From: Saccharicrinis carchari
GTDB taxonomy: Bacteria > Bacteroidota > Bacteroidia > Bacteroidales > Marinilabiliaceae
Assembly: GCF_900182605.1 (NCBI RefSeq)
Contig: NZ_FXTB01000001.1
Location: 372,001-436,000, forward strand
DNA length: 64,000 nt
Reading direction: 5' to 3'
Position numbers and translations under genes: made by a program. Positions within the stretch are counted from its first letter, which is position 1. Each line of letters starts with the position of its first letter. The notes under the pieces were generated by a model, which was not told the origin of the DNA, searched no databases, and saw only the letters and a program-made list of their open reading frames with translations. This document shows, piece after piece, positions 8,847 to 18,300 of this stretch.

Positions 8847-10550
8847 TTAAAATCTTTGCGCTACTGAAAATTGCAACCTGTGTTCATTGGTCTTTGCATC
8901 AGGGCGCGCAGAACCGTATTTGTAATGGCTCCATCTGTACGACAAGCGAAAATTGAGTTTTTTTGTGAGCTTATAATTTGTTTTTAACGTAAGGCGTGTC
9001 CGCTTGTCCGGGGTTTCGTCGTTTCTTTTAATGCCGGAGTAGGCAAGCATAATGGAGGGGCTTAGCTTTTTATCCAAGAGCCTATAACGGGCATTCATGC
9101 CAATGTTATACAGGTTTAACTGACTTTGGGGTGTTTCGTTGTCGAGCAATAAGCCCATGACACCTGTGGAAAGCGGAAAATCTTTAAATATCAGATTGTA
9201 TCCCATGTTCAAGGTCTTGGAAACCGTGGATACTGTTTTTCCATCGAACATATTATACTCGTCAAAAAACTGGAACGAACCACTGGTGGTGACAATATGA
9301 TTGACACTTTTTCTGTCGAACTGAAGGGAAGGTGCTATGGAGAACATATTTTGTATCATCTCCACTTTTAAAGTATCAAAAATTACGTTGTTTTTAAATC
9401 CGAAGTTGGAATAACTGGTGTTAACAGAAACGACTTTTGATAGTTGGGTGTAGAGGTTAATATTGGCAATAAACCGGTTGGTTGATTCCAATGTGGTATT
9501 CTCCAAATTATTGGTTCGTACTCCCGTGGAGCCGGTAAAAATTACCTTGTTTTTAAATAATTTGAAATTTGTTTTTAGATTGTAGTCAATCAAATCCCGC
9601 TCTGTTGTGCGATAGCCGACGGACTGAAAACCTGCTCCCACATAACGAACTTCGCCGGTAATGGAAGCAGCATCTGTTTTCCACTCCAATGCGCTAATGT
9701 TAGAAATGTCGGCATGTGAAGTGCCGTTAATGGTAATTAAGTTTTCTGCCAACGAAATAATTTCGTTATCCGACGCGTTGCCCGGCCCTAAAACATCTTC
9801 GGTGTAAACCGATGTAGCCAATTCGGTGGAGAAAAGCCATTGTTTTGAAAGGCGTATTTGTAACAGCGGTGCTATGGTGATAGCTTCCTGAGCTTGCAGT
9901 TGGTTGGGATTGGCACTAATAGAATTTACCTCGTCTGTCAACTTTACGAACTGCATCACAAATTTAGTCCCGTCCTCTTTACCCACACCAATACGCGATG
10001 CCAACAGCCATTGCTCGTATGCGCCGGCAATATTTTCAAAGGGCGAAGGCGTAATGCCGATTTGAGATTTTCCGTAATTTAGGGAAAACAGGAAAGAACC
10101 CGGGGTTAACTCTATGCCCAAGCCGAAAACTGGGATATCGCCGGTAGTCAATGGTGAGTACGATGGGGTTTGTGTGCCCAAAAATGCTTTGGCCCACTTA
10201 TAGGTAGGGTTAAGGCTAATGTTATTTCTTGGATTTTGAATATAATCGATAAAACGTTCTTCGGGCAGTGTTGGTAAATAGTAACTGCTTTTTTGATTGG
10301 TAATATCAATACCCAAAGGCATACTGAAATACTTACCCGCGCTAAGGGTAGCATGTGCCGAGAAACGCAACAGATTGTCAGGGTATCTGGGTCTGAAACC
10401 GGGATAATTCTCTTCGGAATAACCGTAAGCATCATAAGACAAACCTATCTGGCCCGTGAAATCTACAAGAGGCGGCGACTGTGATTTTACGATAAAAGTA
10501 TTTAAGCTAAGTACTAAGGAGCTGTACAATGTGATTTTTAACCTGGTCAT
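8847..10550 (-). CDS. Predicted outer-membrane beta-barrel protein
   Basis: A 567-residue protein with an N-terminal signal peptide (about residues 1-23, ending IVKSQ). It is followed by alternating polar/hydrophobic strands with aromatic girdles throughout (for example FLFSLNYGKSQIGI, NFRLSYRWSHYKYG). The C-terminal strand is HRLQFSVAQRF, ending in Phe, the classic signature for barrel insertion. The length suggests a barrel of 20 or more strands without a TonB plug. It is the first gene of the three-gene set; its stop is 88 nt before the 1589-residue gene. Plausible roles are surface export of, or anchoring for, the two secreted partners; this is inference from context. A near-consensus TACGTTTT box lies at 10577-10584 on the minus strand. 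Confidence 0.75.
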   Translation of the reverse strand: MTRLKITLYSSLVLSLNTFIVKSQSPPLVDFTGQIGLSYDAYGYSEENYPGFRPRYPDNLLRFSAHATLSAGKYFSMPLGIDITNQKSSYYLPTLPEERFIDYIQNPRNNISLNPTYKWAKAFLGTQTPSYSPLTTGDIPVFGLGIELTPGSFLFSLNYGKSQIGITPSPFENIAGAYEQWLLASRIGVGKEDGTKFVMQFVKLTDEVNSISANPNQLQAQEAITIAPLLQIRLSKQWLFSTELATSVYTEDVLGPGNASDNEIISLAENLITINGTSHADISNISALEWKTDAASITGEVRYVGAGFQSVGYRTTERDLIDYNLKTNFKLFKNKVIFTGSTGVRTNNLENTTLESTNRFIANINLYTQLSKVVSVNTSYSNFGFKNNVIFDTLKVEMIQNMFSIAPSLQFDRKSVNHIVTTSGSFQFFDEYNMFDGKTVSTVSKTLNMGYNLIFKDFPLSTGVMGLLLDNETPQSQLNLYNIGMNARYRLLDKKLSPSIMLAYSGIKRNDETPDKRTRLTLKTNYKLTKKLNFRLSYRWSHYKYGSARPDAKTNEHRLQFSVAQRF

Positions 10551-11073
10551 AAAGTTCTCGTGTGTGATGAGATTTTTAAAAACGTATTTTAAGATATTAA
10601 TATCCTAAACATACATTTTTTAACATTAGTACCATGTTTTTCTTGAGTAAAGATTAAATTCTTTTGATGAGACTACTGTTCTGTCTTGGGAGTTAAAATG
10701 ACAGATATTTTAAAAAAAATAAGGGCATGACGTTTCAAAATGTAAATACCGATATGGATTCAGAATGCAATTATTATATTTTCCGGCTTTTGAAAACTGC
10801 GTATGAACATTAAAGGCATGTTGTTTTTCGTTAAGATCGTACGCTAATAATCGTTTTGAATCATCATCGGTATGATTTTGTATTTTTAATTTGCCAAAGG
10901 TAAAATTATAGTCATGCCCTGAGGAGAAATTATTCAGCGTCACCAGCCATCCGGGGCGAAGCGCCCCCGAAGTGATATAAATAAAAGGCATCGGGATCAC
11001 GCTTCGCACGCCATCCCGTTGCCTAAAGTTTAATCAGGCGGGAAGCCATCCGCCAATTGCCACCCGATAACTC
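10551..11073. other. Intergenic region without a supported gene
   Basis: 523 nt between the barrel gene and the Tricorn-like gene. A 99-codon minus-strand reading frame (10710-11009) has no domain, signal peptide or start context and overlaps the hairpin at 10987-11023, so it is not accepted. The right part holds a likely terminator for the peptidase gene and a small GGGGCG/CGCCCC inverted repeat (10953-10967). Confidence 0.5.
10987..11023 (-). terminator. Probable terminator of the Tricorn-like gene
   Basis: An 11-bp stem with one T-T mismatch (10987-10997 with 11013-11023) lies 50 nt beyond the stop of the minus-strand peptidase gene. On that strand it is followed at once by TTTTATTTATAT, as expected of an intrinsic terminator. 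Confidence 0.6.
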
Positions 11074-14000
11074 CTATTTCTGTAGCCCCTTTGAAGTCCT
11101 GTCTTCCAAAGGTGGGGCGGGGGTAATCAAGTGCTTGTTCTCTTTAACTTCTTTCATGACTTCCTCCACCACTTTTTCCATTTGCGGGTCGCGGCCTTGC
11201 ATCAGGATGTTGGGATCGTCCCACACTTTAAAGTCGGGTCGCACGCCTTCGCCTTCCCAAAACCAATGGCCGGCATTATCGTAGAGCCTTGCTCCGGGAA
11301 CGGTTATGGAACCCCCGTCAATGAGACGGTGACCTGTAGCCGGACCTACCAATATGCCTAAGGTGCGCTCACCTACGATAGGACCGGCCTTTAATGTCTT
11401 AAAAGCCCAGGGCAGTCCGTCGCCGCCTGATCCGGCCCAGCCGTTGATGAGCATGCCCATGGGGCCTGTGTTGGTTTTAACGGGACTGCGGTGGTCTTTG
11501 CCATGGCGCCAGTGCAGATGACAGTTTACCGGACGCTGTAACAGCTCCATAAAACGGTCGGCCAACTGTCCGCCGCCATTAAAACGCTCGTCGATAATAA
11601 ACCCCTTTTTGTCCAGTTGTCCGTAATACATGCGCACCAGTTCCATCTGTCCCTGGCTTGATGTGTTCGACATGTACACATAGCCCAGTTGACCGTCGGA
11701 TAGTTTGTCCACCATCATGCGGTTGTTTTCTATCCATTCCAGGTAACGCAGGTTTCGCTCTTCGCCACCGGTAAGGCATTTTACGATTATATCCCTGGCA
11801 TCCTTGGCTTTGCCCGTAGAGGATATCTTGAGCAGCACTGTTTTTCCGGCCAGCCCTTCAAAAGATGCGGCGGGGTCTATAGCTGCCTTTAAACTAATCC
11901 CATTAACAGAATGAATATAATCGCCCACCTTGGCTTTGACGCCCGGTTTATCAAAGGGAGAACGGGTTTGGGTATCCCAGGCAGCCGGTTTCACGATGCG
12001 TTTTATTTTAAATAAATTACCTTCCTGTTCCCAGTCGATGCCCAGAAAGCCGCCACCCAGGGAGGGTGCTCTTTCCATGTCGCCGCCACCGGCATAGGTG
12101 TGTCCGGCGCTAAGTTCGGCCACTAAGCTGGCCTGCAGACTGTTGATGTCGGAGCGTGTGCGGGCATCTTCAACCAAACGGCCATAGCGGATACGCAGCG
12201 CATCCCAATCTACACCATGCATATTAGGATCGTAAAAAAAGTCGCGATGGCGGCGCCAAGTGTCGGTAAAAATCTGTTTCCATTCTTCTTTGGGCACCCA
12301 GTTCATGGTCATATCGGAGGTGGGGATGGGCTTGTCTATCTTTTGCCCGGGTTCGGGTTTTACGATACCATACTTGCCTTTGGCTCTTACCAGCAAGGCT
12401 TTGCCATCGGCGGTGATACTAACTCCACTTACATTATCGATAATCTTTTTCTCTTCCTTTTTTTTAAGGTCGAAAAGGTACAAGGTATTTTCCTTGTCGT
12501 TGGAGCCGGTATTGGGGCGCCGCAAATAAACCACTTTACCGTCAAAAGCCGCTATGCCGCCAATGTTACCCGCTTTAGGGGGGAGTATTTCAAGTCGTGC
12601 TTCGGTGTTGATCAAATCTATTTCCACTTTAATGCCCTTATCCTTTTTATCTCCATTGTCCTCGTCTTTTTCTTTTATTCCTTTCTTCTTTTTTTTGCTG
12701 GTATCCTCATTCTTTTTATCGTCGCCCTTTTTATCTGCCTTAATTTCTACCGTATCGTTTTTGGCGGCCAATAGGGCAGGGGTATCCTGTTTTAAAGCGA
12801 TGGCGGCTATTTGTGTAGAGTTGGGATATATCCAGGTGCCGTCGCCCAGCGAGGAATAGGCTGCATTCATATTTCTGTTGGTCAGGTAAAATAGATATTT
12901 ACCATCAGTGGCGAAAACGGGATCCGAGTCGTCGTAAAAACCACTCGTAATTTGGTGTTCCTGCTTGTTTTCGATATCAAATACGGTGATGGCTCCGTTC
13001 GCGTTTTCCTGCCCTAAGCTGTAGGCCAACCACTTGGAATCGGGCGACCACGATAAGGAAAATCCGTATCTGTTCCAGTGCCCGATGTTCCATTCGCTTT
13101 TACCGGCCATGGTTAGTTGGCCATTGGCCACATCGATAATAGCAATGGTGTTGGTTTCGTCCATAAAGGCTATTTTTTTGCTGTCGGGTGACCAGTGAAT
13201 TGTATATCCGAAGCCTTTGCCCCGATTGGTCAGTTGTGTGGGTGGGCTTTGTTTTTGGCTGTCCTGCAACCATATTTCGTACTCGCCGGAGCGGTCGCTC
13301 CAGTAGGCAATTTTTTTACCATCGGGTGACCAGGCTGGGTTTTGATCGAAGGCATCGCTCGATTGGGTTATATTCAAAGTAAACCCTTCTTTAACCGGCA
13401 CGTTAAAAAGTTCGCCCCGTGCCTCAAAGGCGATGCGCTTGCCACCGGGCGAAGCCGATGCGTTGCGGATTTCTTTACCTACATTTTTTAGCCGGGGTAT
13501 TTCGGCAGACAAGTCGCTCACTACATTTACATTTATTTGTGTGGCAACCTGCGATGGGGTGCTCATCACAAATAGCTCGCCTCCTTTTTCAAAAACGAGT
13601 TCATCATCATGCCCCGACAGGAACGAAATGTCGAAATCATCAAAATCCGTTACCTGCGTTATGGCTTCGGTTTGGGTGTCATATTCCCAAATGTTTAAGC
13701 GCATGTTGGTGTCGCGATCCGACAGAAAAAAAACTTTGTCGCCCACCCATGCCGGTTTGCCGTCGTTGGCCTCATGGGTGGTTACACGTTGTGTTTCATT
13801 GGTATTAAAATCGTAAATAATAATGTCGGAGGTCAATCCGCCACGGTATCTTTTAAATGGATAGTTTTCGGTGATCTTGGTGATATAAGTCAGCTTGCTG
13901 CCATCGGGCGAGAAAGAAGCCAACTCGCCATAGGGGATATTGAGTTCCAGTGGTAATCCGCCGTTTTTATCTACCATAAAGAATTTTTTGAGGCGACCGA

Positions 14001-14388
14001 TACCGCTATTACGCCCCGAAGCAAAAAGCAATCGTTGGCCATCCGGATGCCAGTCTATCATTCGGTCCGAATAGGTATTATAGGTAACACGTACCGGAAC
14101 GCCACCCGTAACAGGTATCACATACACATCGGCATTGCCGTTATAGTTGGCCGTGTAAGCAATCTCCTTGCCGTCGGGCGAAAATCTGGGCCATGATTCT
14201 TCGCCGGGGGAGTGGGTTATTTGCATGGCTGTGCCACCATCTTTGGCAACCAGCCAAATATCCCCACCGTACACAAAGGTTATCTGTGTGTCCGAAACAT
14301 CCATATAACGCATCAGCTTGGCGCTAATTTGACTTGAAGCACCCAGCGAACCTGTGAGTACTATGCATAATAAAATGAGTTTTTTCAT
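11074..14388 (-). CDS. Tricorn-like S41 family peptidase with PD40 propeller and PDZ domain
   Basis: A 1104-residue exported peptidase of the Tricorn type. Signal peptide at residues 1-19. Residues 25-510 form propeller repeats recognised by many FSPDGK, WSPDSK and WHPDGQ motifs (PD40 type). A Lys/Asp/Glu-rich low-complexity insert lies at about 555-600, followed by a second propeller part. A core helical domain with TWRRHRDFFYDPNMHGVDW begins near residue 700, then a PDZ domain with VGDYIHSVNG, then the S41 protease domain. The catalytic Ser is predicted in GWAGSGGD (about residue 987), with the GERTLG segment 20 residues later. Tricorn-family enzymes degrade oligopeptides; a periplasmic location is inferred from the signal. 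The gene is monocistronic, with a terminator-like hairpin after it. Confidence 0.92.
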   Translation of the reverse strand: MKKLILLCIVLTGSLGASSQISAKLMRYMDVSDTQITFVYGGDIWLVAKDGGTAMQITHSPGEESWPRFSPDGKEIAYTANYNGNADVYVIPVTGGVPVRVTYNTYSDRMIDWHPDGQRLLFASGRNSGIGRLKKFFMVDKNGGLPLELNIPYGELASFSPDGSKLTYITKITENYPFKRYRGGLTSDIIIYDFNTNETQRVTTHEANDGKPAWVGDKVFFLSDRDTNMRLNIWEYDTQTEAITQVTDFDDFDISFLSGHDDELVFEKGGELFVMSTPSQVATQINVNVVSDLSAEIPRLKNVGKEIRNASASPGGKRIAFEARGELFNVPVKEGFTLNITQSSDAFDQNPAWSPDGKKIAYWSDRSGEYEIWLQDSQKQSPPTQLTNRGKGFGYTIHWSPDSKKIAFMDETNTIAIIDVANGQLTMAGKSEWNIGHWNRYGFSLSWSPDSKWLAYSLGQENANGAITVFDIENKQEHQITSGFYDDSDPVFATDGKYLFYLTNRNMNAAYSSLGDGTWIYPNSTQIAAIALKQDTPALLAAKNDTVEIKADKKGDDKKNEDTSKKKKKGIKEKDEDNGDKKDKGIKVEIDLINTEARLEILPPKAGNIGGIAAFDGKVVYLRRPNTGSNDKENTLYLFDLKKKEEKKIIDNVSGVSITADGKALLVRAKGKYGIVKPEPGQKIDKPIPTSDMTMNWVPKEEWKQIFTDTWRRHRDFFYDPNMHGVDWDALRIRYGRLVEDARTRSDINSLQASLVAELSAGHTYAGGGDMERAPSLGGGFLGIDWEQEGNLFKIKRIVKPAAWDTQTRSPFDKPGVKAKVGDYIHSVNGISLKAAIDPAASFEGLAGKTVLLKISSTGKAKDARDIIVKCLTGGEERNLRYLEWIENNRMMVDKLSDGQLGYVYMSNTSSQGQMELVRMYYGQLDKKGFIIDERFNGGGQLADRFMELLQRPVNCHLHWRHGKDHRSPVKTNTGPMGMLINGWAGSGGDGLPWAFKTLKAGPIVGERTLGILVGPATGHRLIDGGSITVPGARLYDNAGHWFWEGEGVRPDFKVWDDPNILMQGRDPQMEKVVEEVMKEVKENKHLITPAPPLEDRTSKGLQK

Positions 14389-15359
14389 ACCAGGAAAGAG
14401 TTTTTAGAAGTAATAATAGGATGATAAAAAGTTGTATTTATGAAAGGTGCTTCAAGTTAAAAAAATATTTTGGAAAATAATTGTGAAAGGATGCCGAATG
14501 TTATTAAAAGTGGGGGGTAAATAAATTAAGGTTCTTAAAACAGAACTATGGCCACTGCCTTGAGAGTTATGCACAACGCATCTCATAAGCCTATGAAGTG
14601 GGTCTTTAGTTTTATGGTAAGGGGTAATTTACTTTTCTTATTTTATAATTTTGGATGGATACCAGGTGCTATTCAAACCGACGTTTTTTTTAAATACAAC
14701 AAAGCTAAAAACATTAGCCATGAACGGCAAGCCCGGTATTTGTGCAAGGTGCACCGGGGTACCTTTAACTAATGTGAAAAAATAGTTGATGTTTTTCGGA
14801 TAACACAGCGTACCTCCGGACTAAAAAATCCTCTTCGACGACAGCAGCGGTAGTATCATTTATGTCATTGTCTGGTTCGTGATTCTTTGGAGCAGGTTTT
14901 CCGGGGTGAGAGGAATATAGTATTTTCAATAAGTAGAACCGTGGTGTTTCTGCGAGCGTTATGTGCCATCCGTCCGGAGGCAACTTTGCAAGCGTTAAAA
15001 CCAGAAGTGGGCGCGTGGAAGCACTGGCATAAGAGTTGCGCCTATGCGGTTTTTTTTGTCGTGTTCCTACCTTGTAGCCATCAGGTATACAGTAAGGCAC
15101 CTCTTGGGGGATGTGTAGGCATTAGCATAAAGCTTTTTTTTACTGCAGGAAACCAGGGTGCTTAGTGTTTAAACTTTATCCTATGCTATCAAGCTATATG
15201 ATTGATGGCGAATGTATTTCCCGAGCCCACTTGACAATAGATATAATAAATAAGATATTTGTATCTGATACTGGTGTTAGGTCAATGTAAGATTGTTTTC
15301 GTAACATCCTATCATTGCCACTACCATAAGGCTTTAATGCGATCAGTAAAAATAGATTT
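14389..15359. other. Long region with no recognisable gene
   Basis: 971 nt between divergently oriented genes. Several short reading frames occur on both strands (for example 14548-14772 plus, 14765-15100 minus, 14887-15165 plus), but they overlap each other, resemble nothing I know and lack signal peptides or domain motifs. No tRNA- or rRNA-like folding was recognised. It probably holds the two outward promoters and perhaps decayed genes. Confidence 0.4.
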
Positions 15360-18300
15360 ATGGCTAAGTCACCAAGTAAGCGATTCGGTATATTGTTAAC
15401 TACGTCATTGTTTATAATATTGGCTATGGGCTTGTATTATATATATACTCAAAATGTTAAGGAAAATAAGGTGAAACGTCGCGCTTTTAAAGTGCTATAC
15501 AGGCAAGCGAGCGATTTGGCCGAAAAAGAAAAGGATATTCGTGCCCAATACATCGAGCCACTGATTATTGAGCTTACCGGTATTAACAATGCTATCAAGG
15601 AAAAAAAGGATCGGATAGATAGTATTCAGGATATACTCATAGTACCGACTCCTCCGCTTACTTATAATCCCGACTTACAAGAGCTTAGCGAGCATTTGCG
15701 TTCTAAAAACTCAGAAAAGCTGGCGAACGAACAGCTAAGCATACAAATAAACGAACTAAACAAACTAGAAAAAAAGAAGGAGGAATTGCACGCGGCTTTC
15801 AGAACAAGTTTAGATGCGAAGAGTACGGAGGAAGACTGGTATCTGCTGCGCGGTATATCGTATAATGTGGCTCATGAGGATCCTTCAGACAGTATATTTA
15901 TACGTAAGGAGCAATTGTTTGGGGATGTGTTTGGGGCAGAATTATTTAAAAGTTATGCGGTGTTTCGCAATGATACCATCATTTATAAAACCGCAGCCGA
16001 TCTGAGCGATTTAAAACTTGTACAGATACAAAAGAAAAATGAGGGAGGCAATTCCTCCAATCCGGGTAGCGATAAAAGTTTTTTACTACCTAAAACCAAA
16101 GATAAGGCCGGCTATAGCTTGATAAACCCATCTGAAAACCAATTGTTGATTAAAATAGGCGGGCAGGACTATCAGGCATTTATTATCCCCGTGCAATCCG
16201 TTGGGATGACGCACTTGGTGGGGCTTATGTCTAACAACAAGTACCTGAGTATGAAGCGCGGTTTCGATAGGGGATTGATCTCTGCCATAACTATTTTTAT
16301 TGTCCTTTTATTGCTGGGTATCCCGGTTGTTAAACTTATGGTAGTTACACCCGGCGAAGCTTTTACCATAAAAAGCATGATTACCCTGTTGTTAAGTGGG
16401 GCGGGTTTGTTTTTTATGGTGTTTTTTTTCAGCCTTTATGTAAGCAATAAAACATATATCAAAAATCACATCATTGGCCATGGCGAGCATTTGGAGCAAC
16501 TGTCCGGAGACATAGAGTTAGCTTTTAACAACGAGATAGATTCAATGTTGTTGCAGTTGGATGTGCTGGCCGATGTAGTTACAGATCCTACCGTTGTAGC
16601 AGACCTTACGATACCTGCCGGATCAACACTGCTTTCATTGGGTAAGGGTTTCAACAGCCTTAATATCCAGCTTCAGCGCAAAATAAAGAAAAAGGCAATG
16701 GCTAAAATGGATAGCGGTACATATATTAATTGGCTGGAGGCTTTTACCGCATCGTTAAAGGACACGATGGAAACTGTTTTTGTGTTGGAGAATGGTAAAG
16801 AATATAAACAGAGTCCTACCGGCATTAACATCAGTAAGAGAGATTACGTGCAAAATACCGATCGCTTTAATAAGAATGGCAAGTATTTTGGGTTTGAGTC
16901 TATTTTTTCCTTGAACACCGCCAAACCACAGGTAGTGATTTCTAAAAAACAGCCAAACAGTGATTATGCCATTTGTGTTACTGCCGAGATGCACAGCCTC
17001 AATAATGTGGTGTTGCCCTATGGATATTCATTTTGTATAATCGATAAAAATGGCAAGGAATGGTTTCATCAAAACCCCAGAAATAACCTTAGGGAAAACC
17101 TGTTTGAGGAAACCGATCATTTTCCGCTGCTCAAAGCTGCCGTAAAAAGCCGCCGCAGCAATACCCTTTCTTGCGATTATAAAATGAAGCGTAACCTGAT
17201 GCGCATTGCCCCTTTGGATAGTGATATGGGGCTGTTTTTGGTTACCATGTGCGACGTAAACGACTACTATCAAATTTTTCATCAAAGTGCGTATATGATA
17301 TTGGGCAGCGCTTTGCTCATTTTTTTATTTTGGTTGGTGGTTTCGTTCTTGTACAGGTGGTATAACAAAATGAACAATCCTTCCAGATATCAGGCACATA
17401 GTCTGTTGTATTTTTTTCCGCACAAGGAATTTATAAACAAGTACACGCGATTGATAATTTTAAACAGCGCTTTTTTGATCCTTTTTGTGTTGGCCACCTT
17501 AATGTTGTACGATTTAGTTTATGTGAACCATTGGGTGAGGCTCATTGGATTGGCCGGTGCCGGATTGTTTTTGTGGAATGTTAAAGAGATGCAGGCAAGC
17601 GACAGTAATTTTACATTCGCCCATTTGTCTATCACGTTTTTAAGCCAGATAGCTTTGTTGTTTTCGATTGAATACCTTTTAGGGGGCAGCTTTAAATCGT
17701 GGTCCATCGTGCTTGCCATAGGTCTGTTACTACTTATAAATCTGGTGCTGTTTTATATTCTAAAAAGTAAATGGTTAAAGCAATGGAACCCGAAGTGGAG
17801 TTTTAAAGTATACTTTGCCTATATTTTTTCTTTTGCCATGGCGGCCATATTTGTGCCACTATTTACCATTTATACGGTAGTTTTTAACCAGGAAATAACT
17901 TTGCACTTTATGCATCAGCAGCGATATGTGGCCGATAAACTGATTGAACGCCAAAATCGTTTCGAAAAGGAGAATAAGCAACTGGTGGTGGATGAACTGA
18001 ACAAGCGGGGAAAATACTATAACCATATACACGGATTACGTACAACGGATACAAGACACAACGGTAGTGGTAAGTTAAGGATATTGTCCACCGAAAACTA
18101 TGTACAACTTTTTGGCGATGTAAGGTCGGTTCTTTATTTTATCAATAATAAAATAGAGGACAGGGGCAACCTGGTTAAACCAAATTACATCAGTTCGGCC
18201 GATAGCTTGTATGTTTATTCTATCGCCAATGATAAGCTGAAACTCCGGGTTAAACCGGGCGGATATCCATATTTTAGTTCAGATTCAGCCTTAGAGATGG

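Noticed and set aside
1686-10550. Type IX secretion substrates or a SusCD polysaccharide locus
   Set aside because: Neither secreted protein ends in a recognisable type IX C-terminal domain, and no SusC/SusD or glycoside hydrolase is present.
10710-11009. 99-codon minus-strand reading frame
   Set aside because: No domain, signal peptide or promoter; overlaps the likely terminator of the peptidase gene.
12217-12774. 185-codon plus-strand reading frame opposite the peptidase gene
   Set aside because: It is the antisense of a Lys-rich low-complexity region, which yields a spurious Phe/Leu-rich frame.
14548-15165. Short reading frames at 14548-14772, 14765-15100 and 14887-15165
   Set aside because: They overlap on both strands, have unusual composition and match no family I know.
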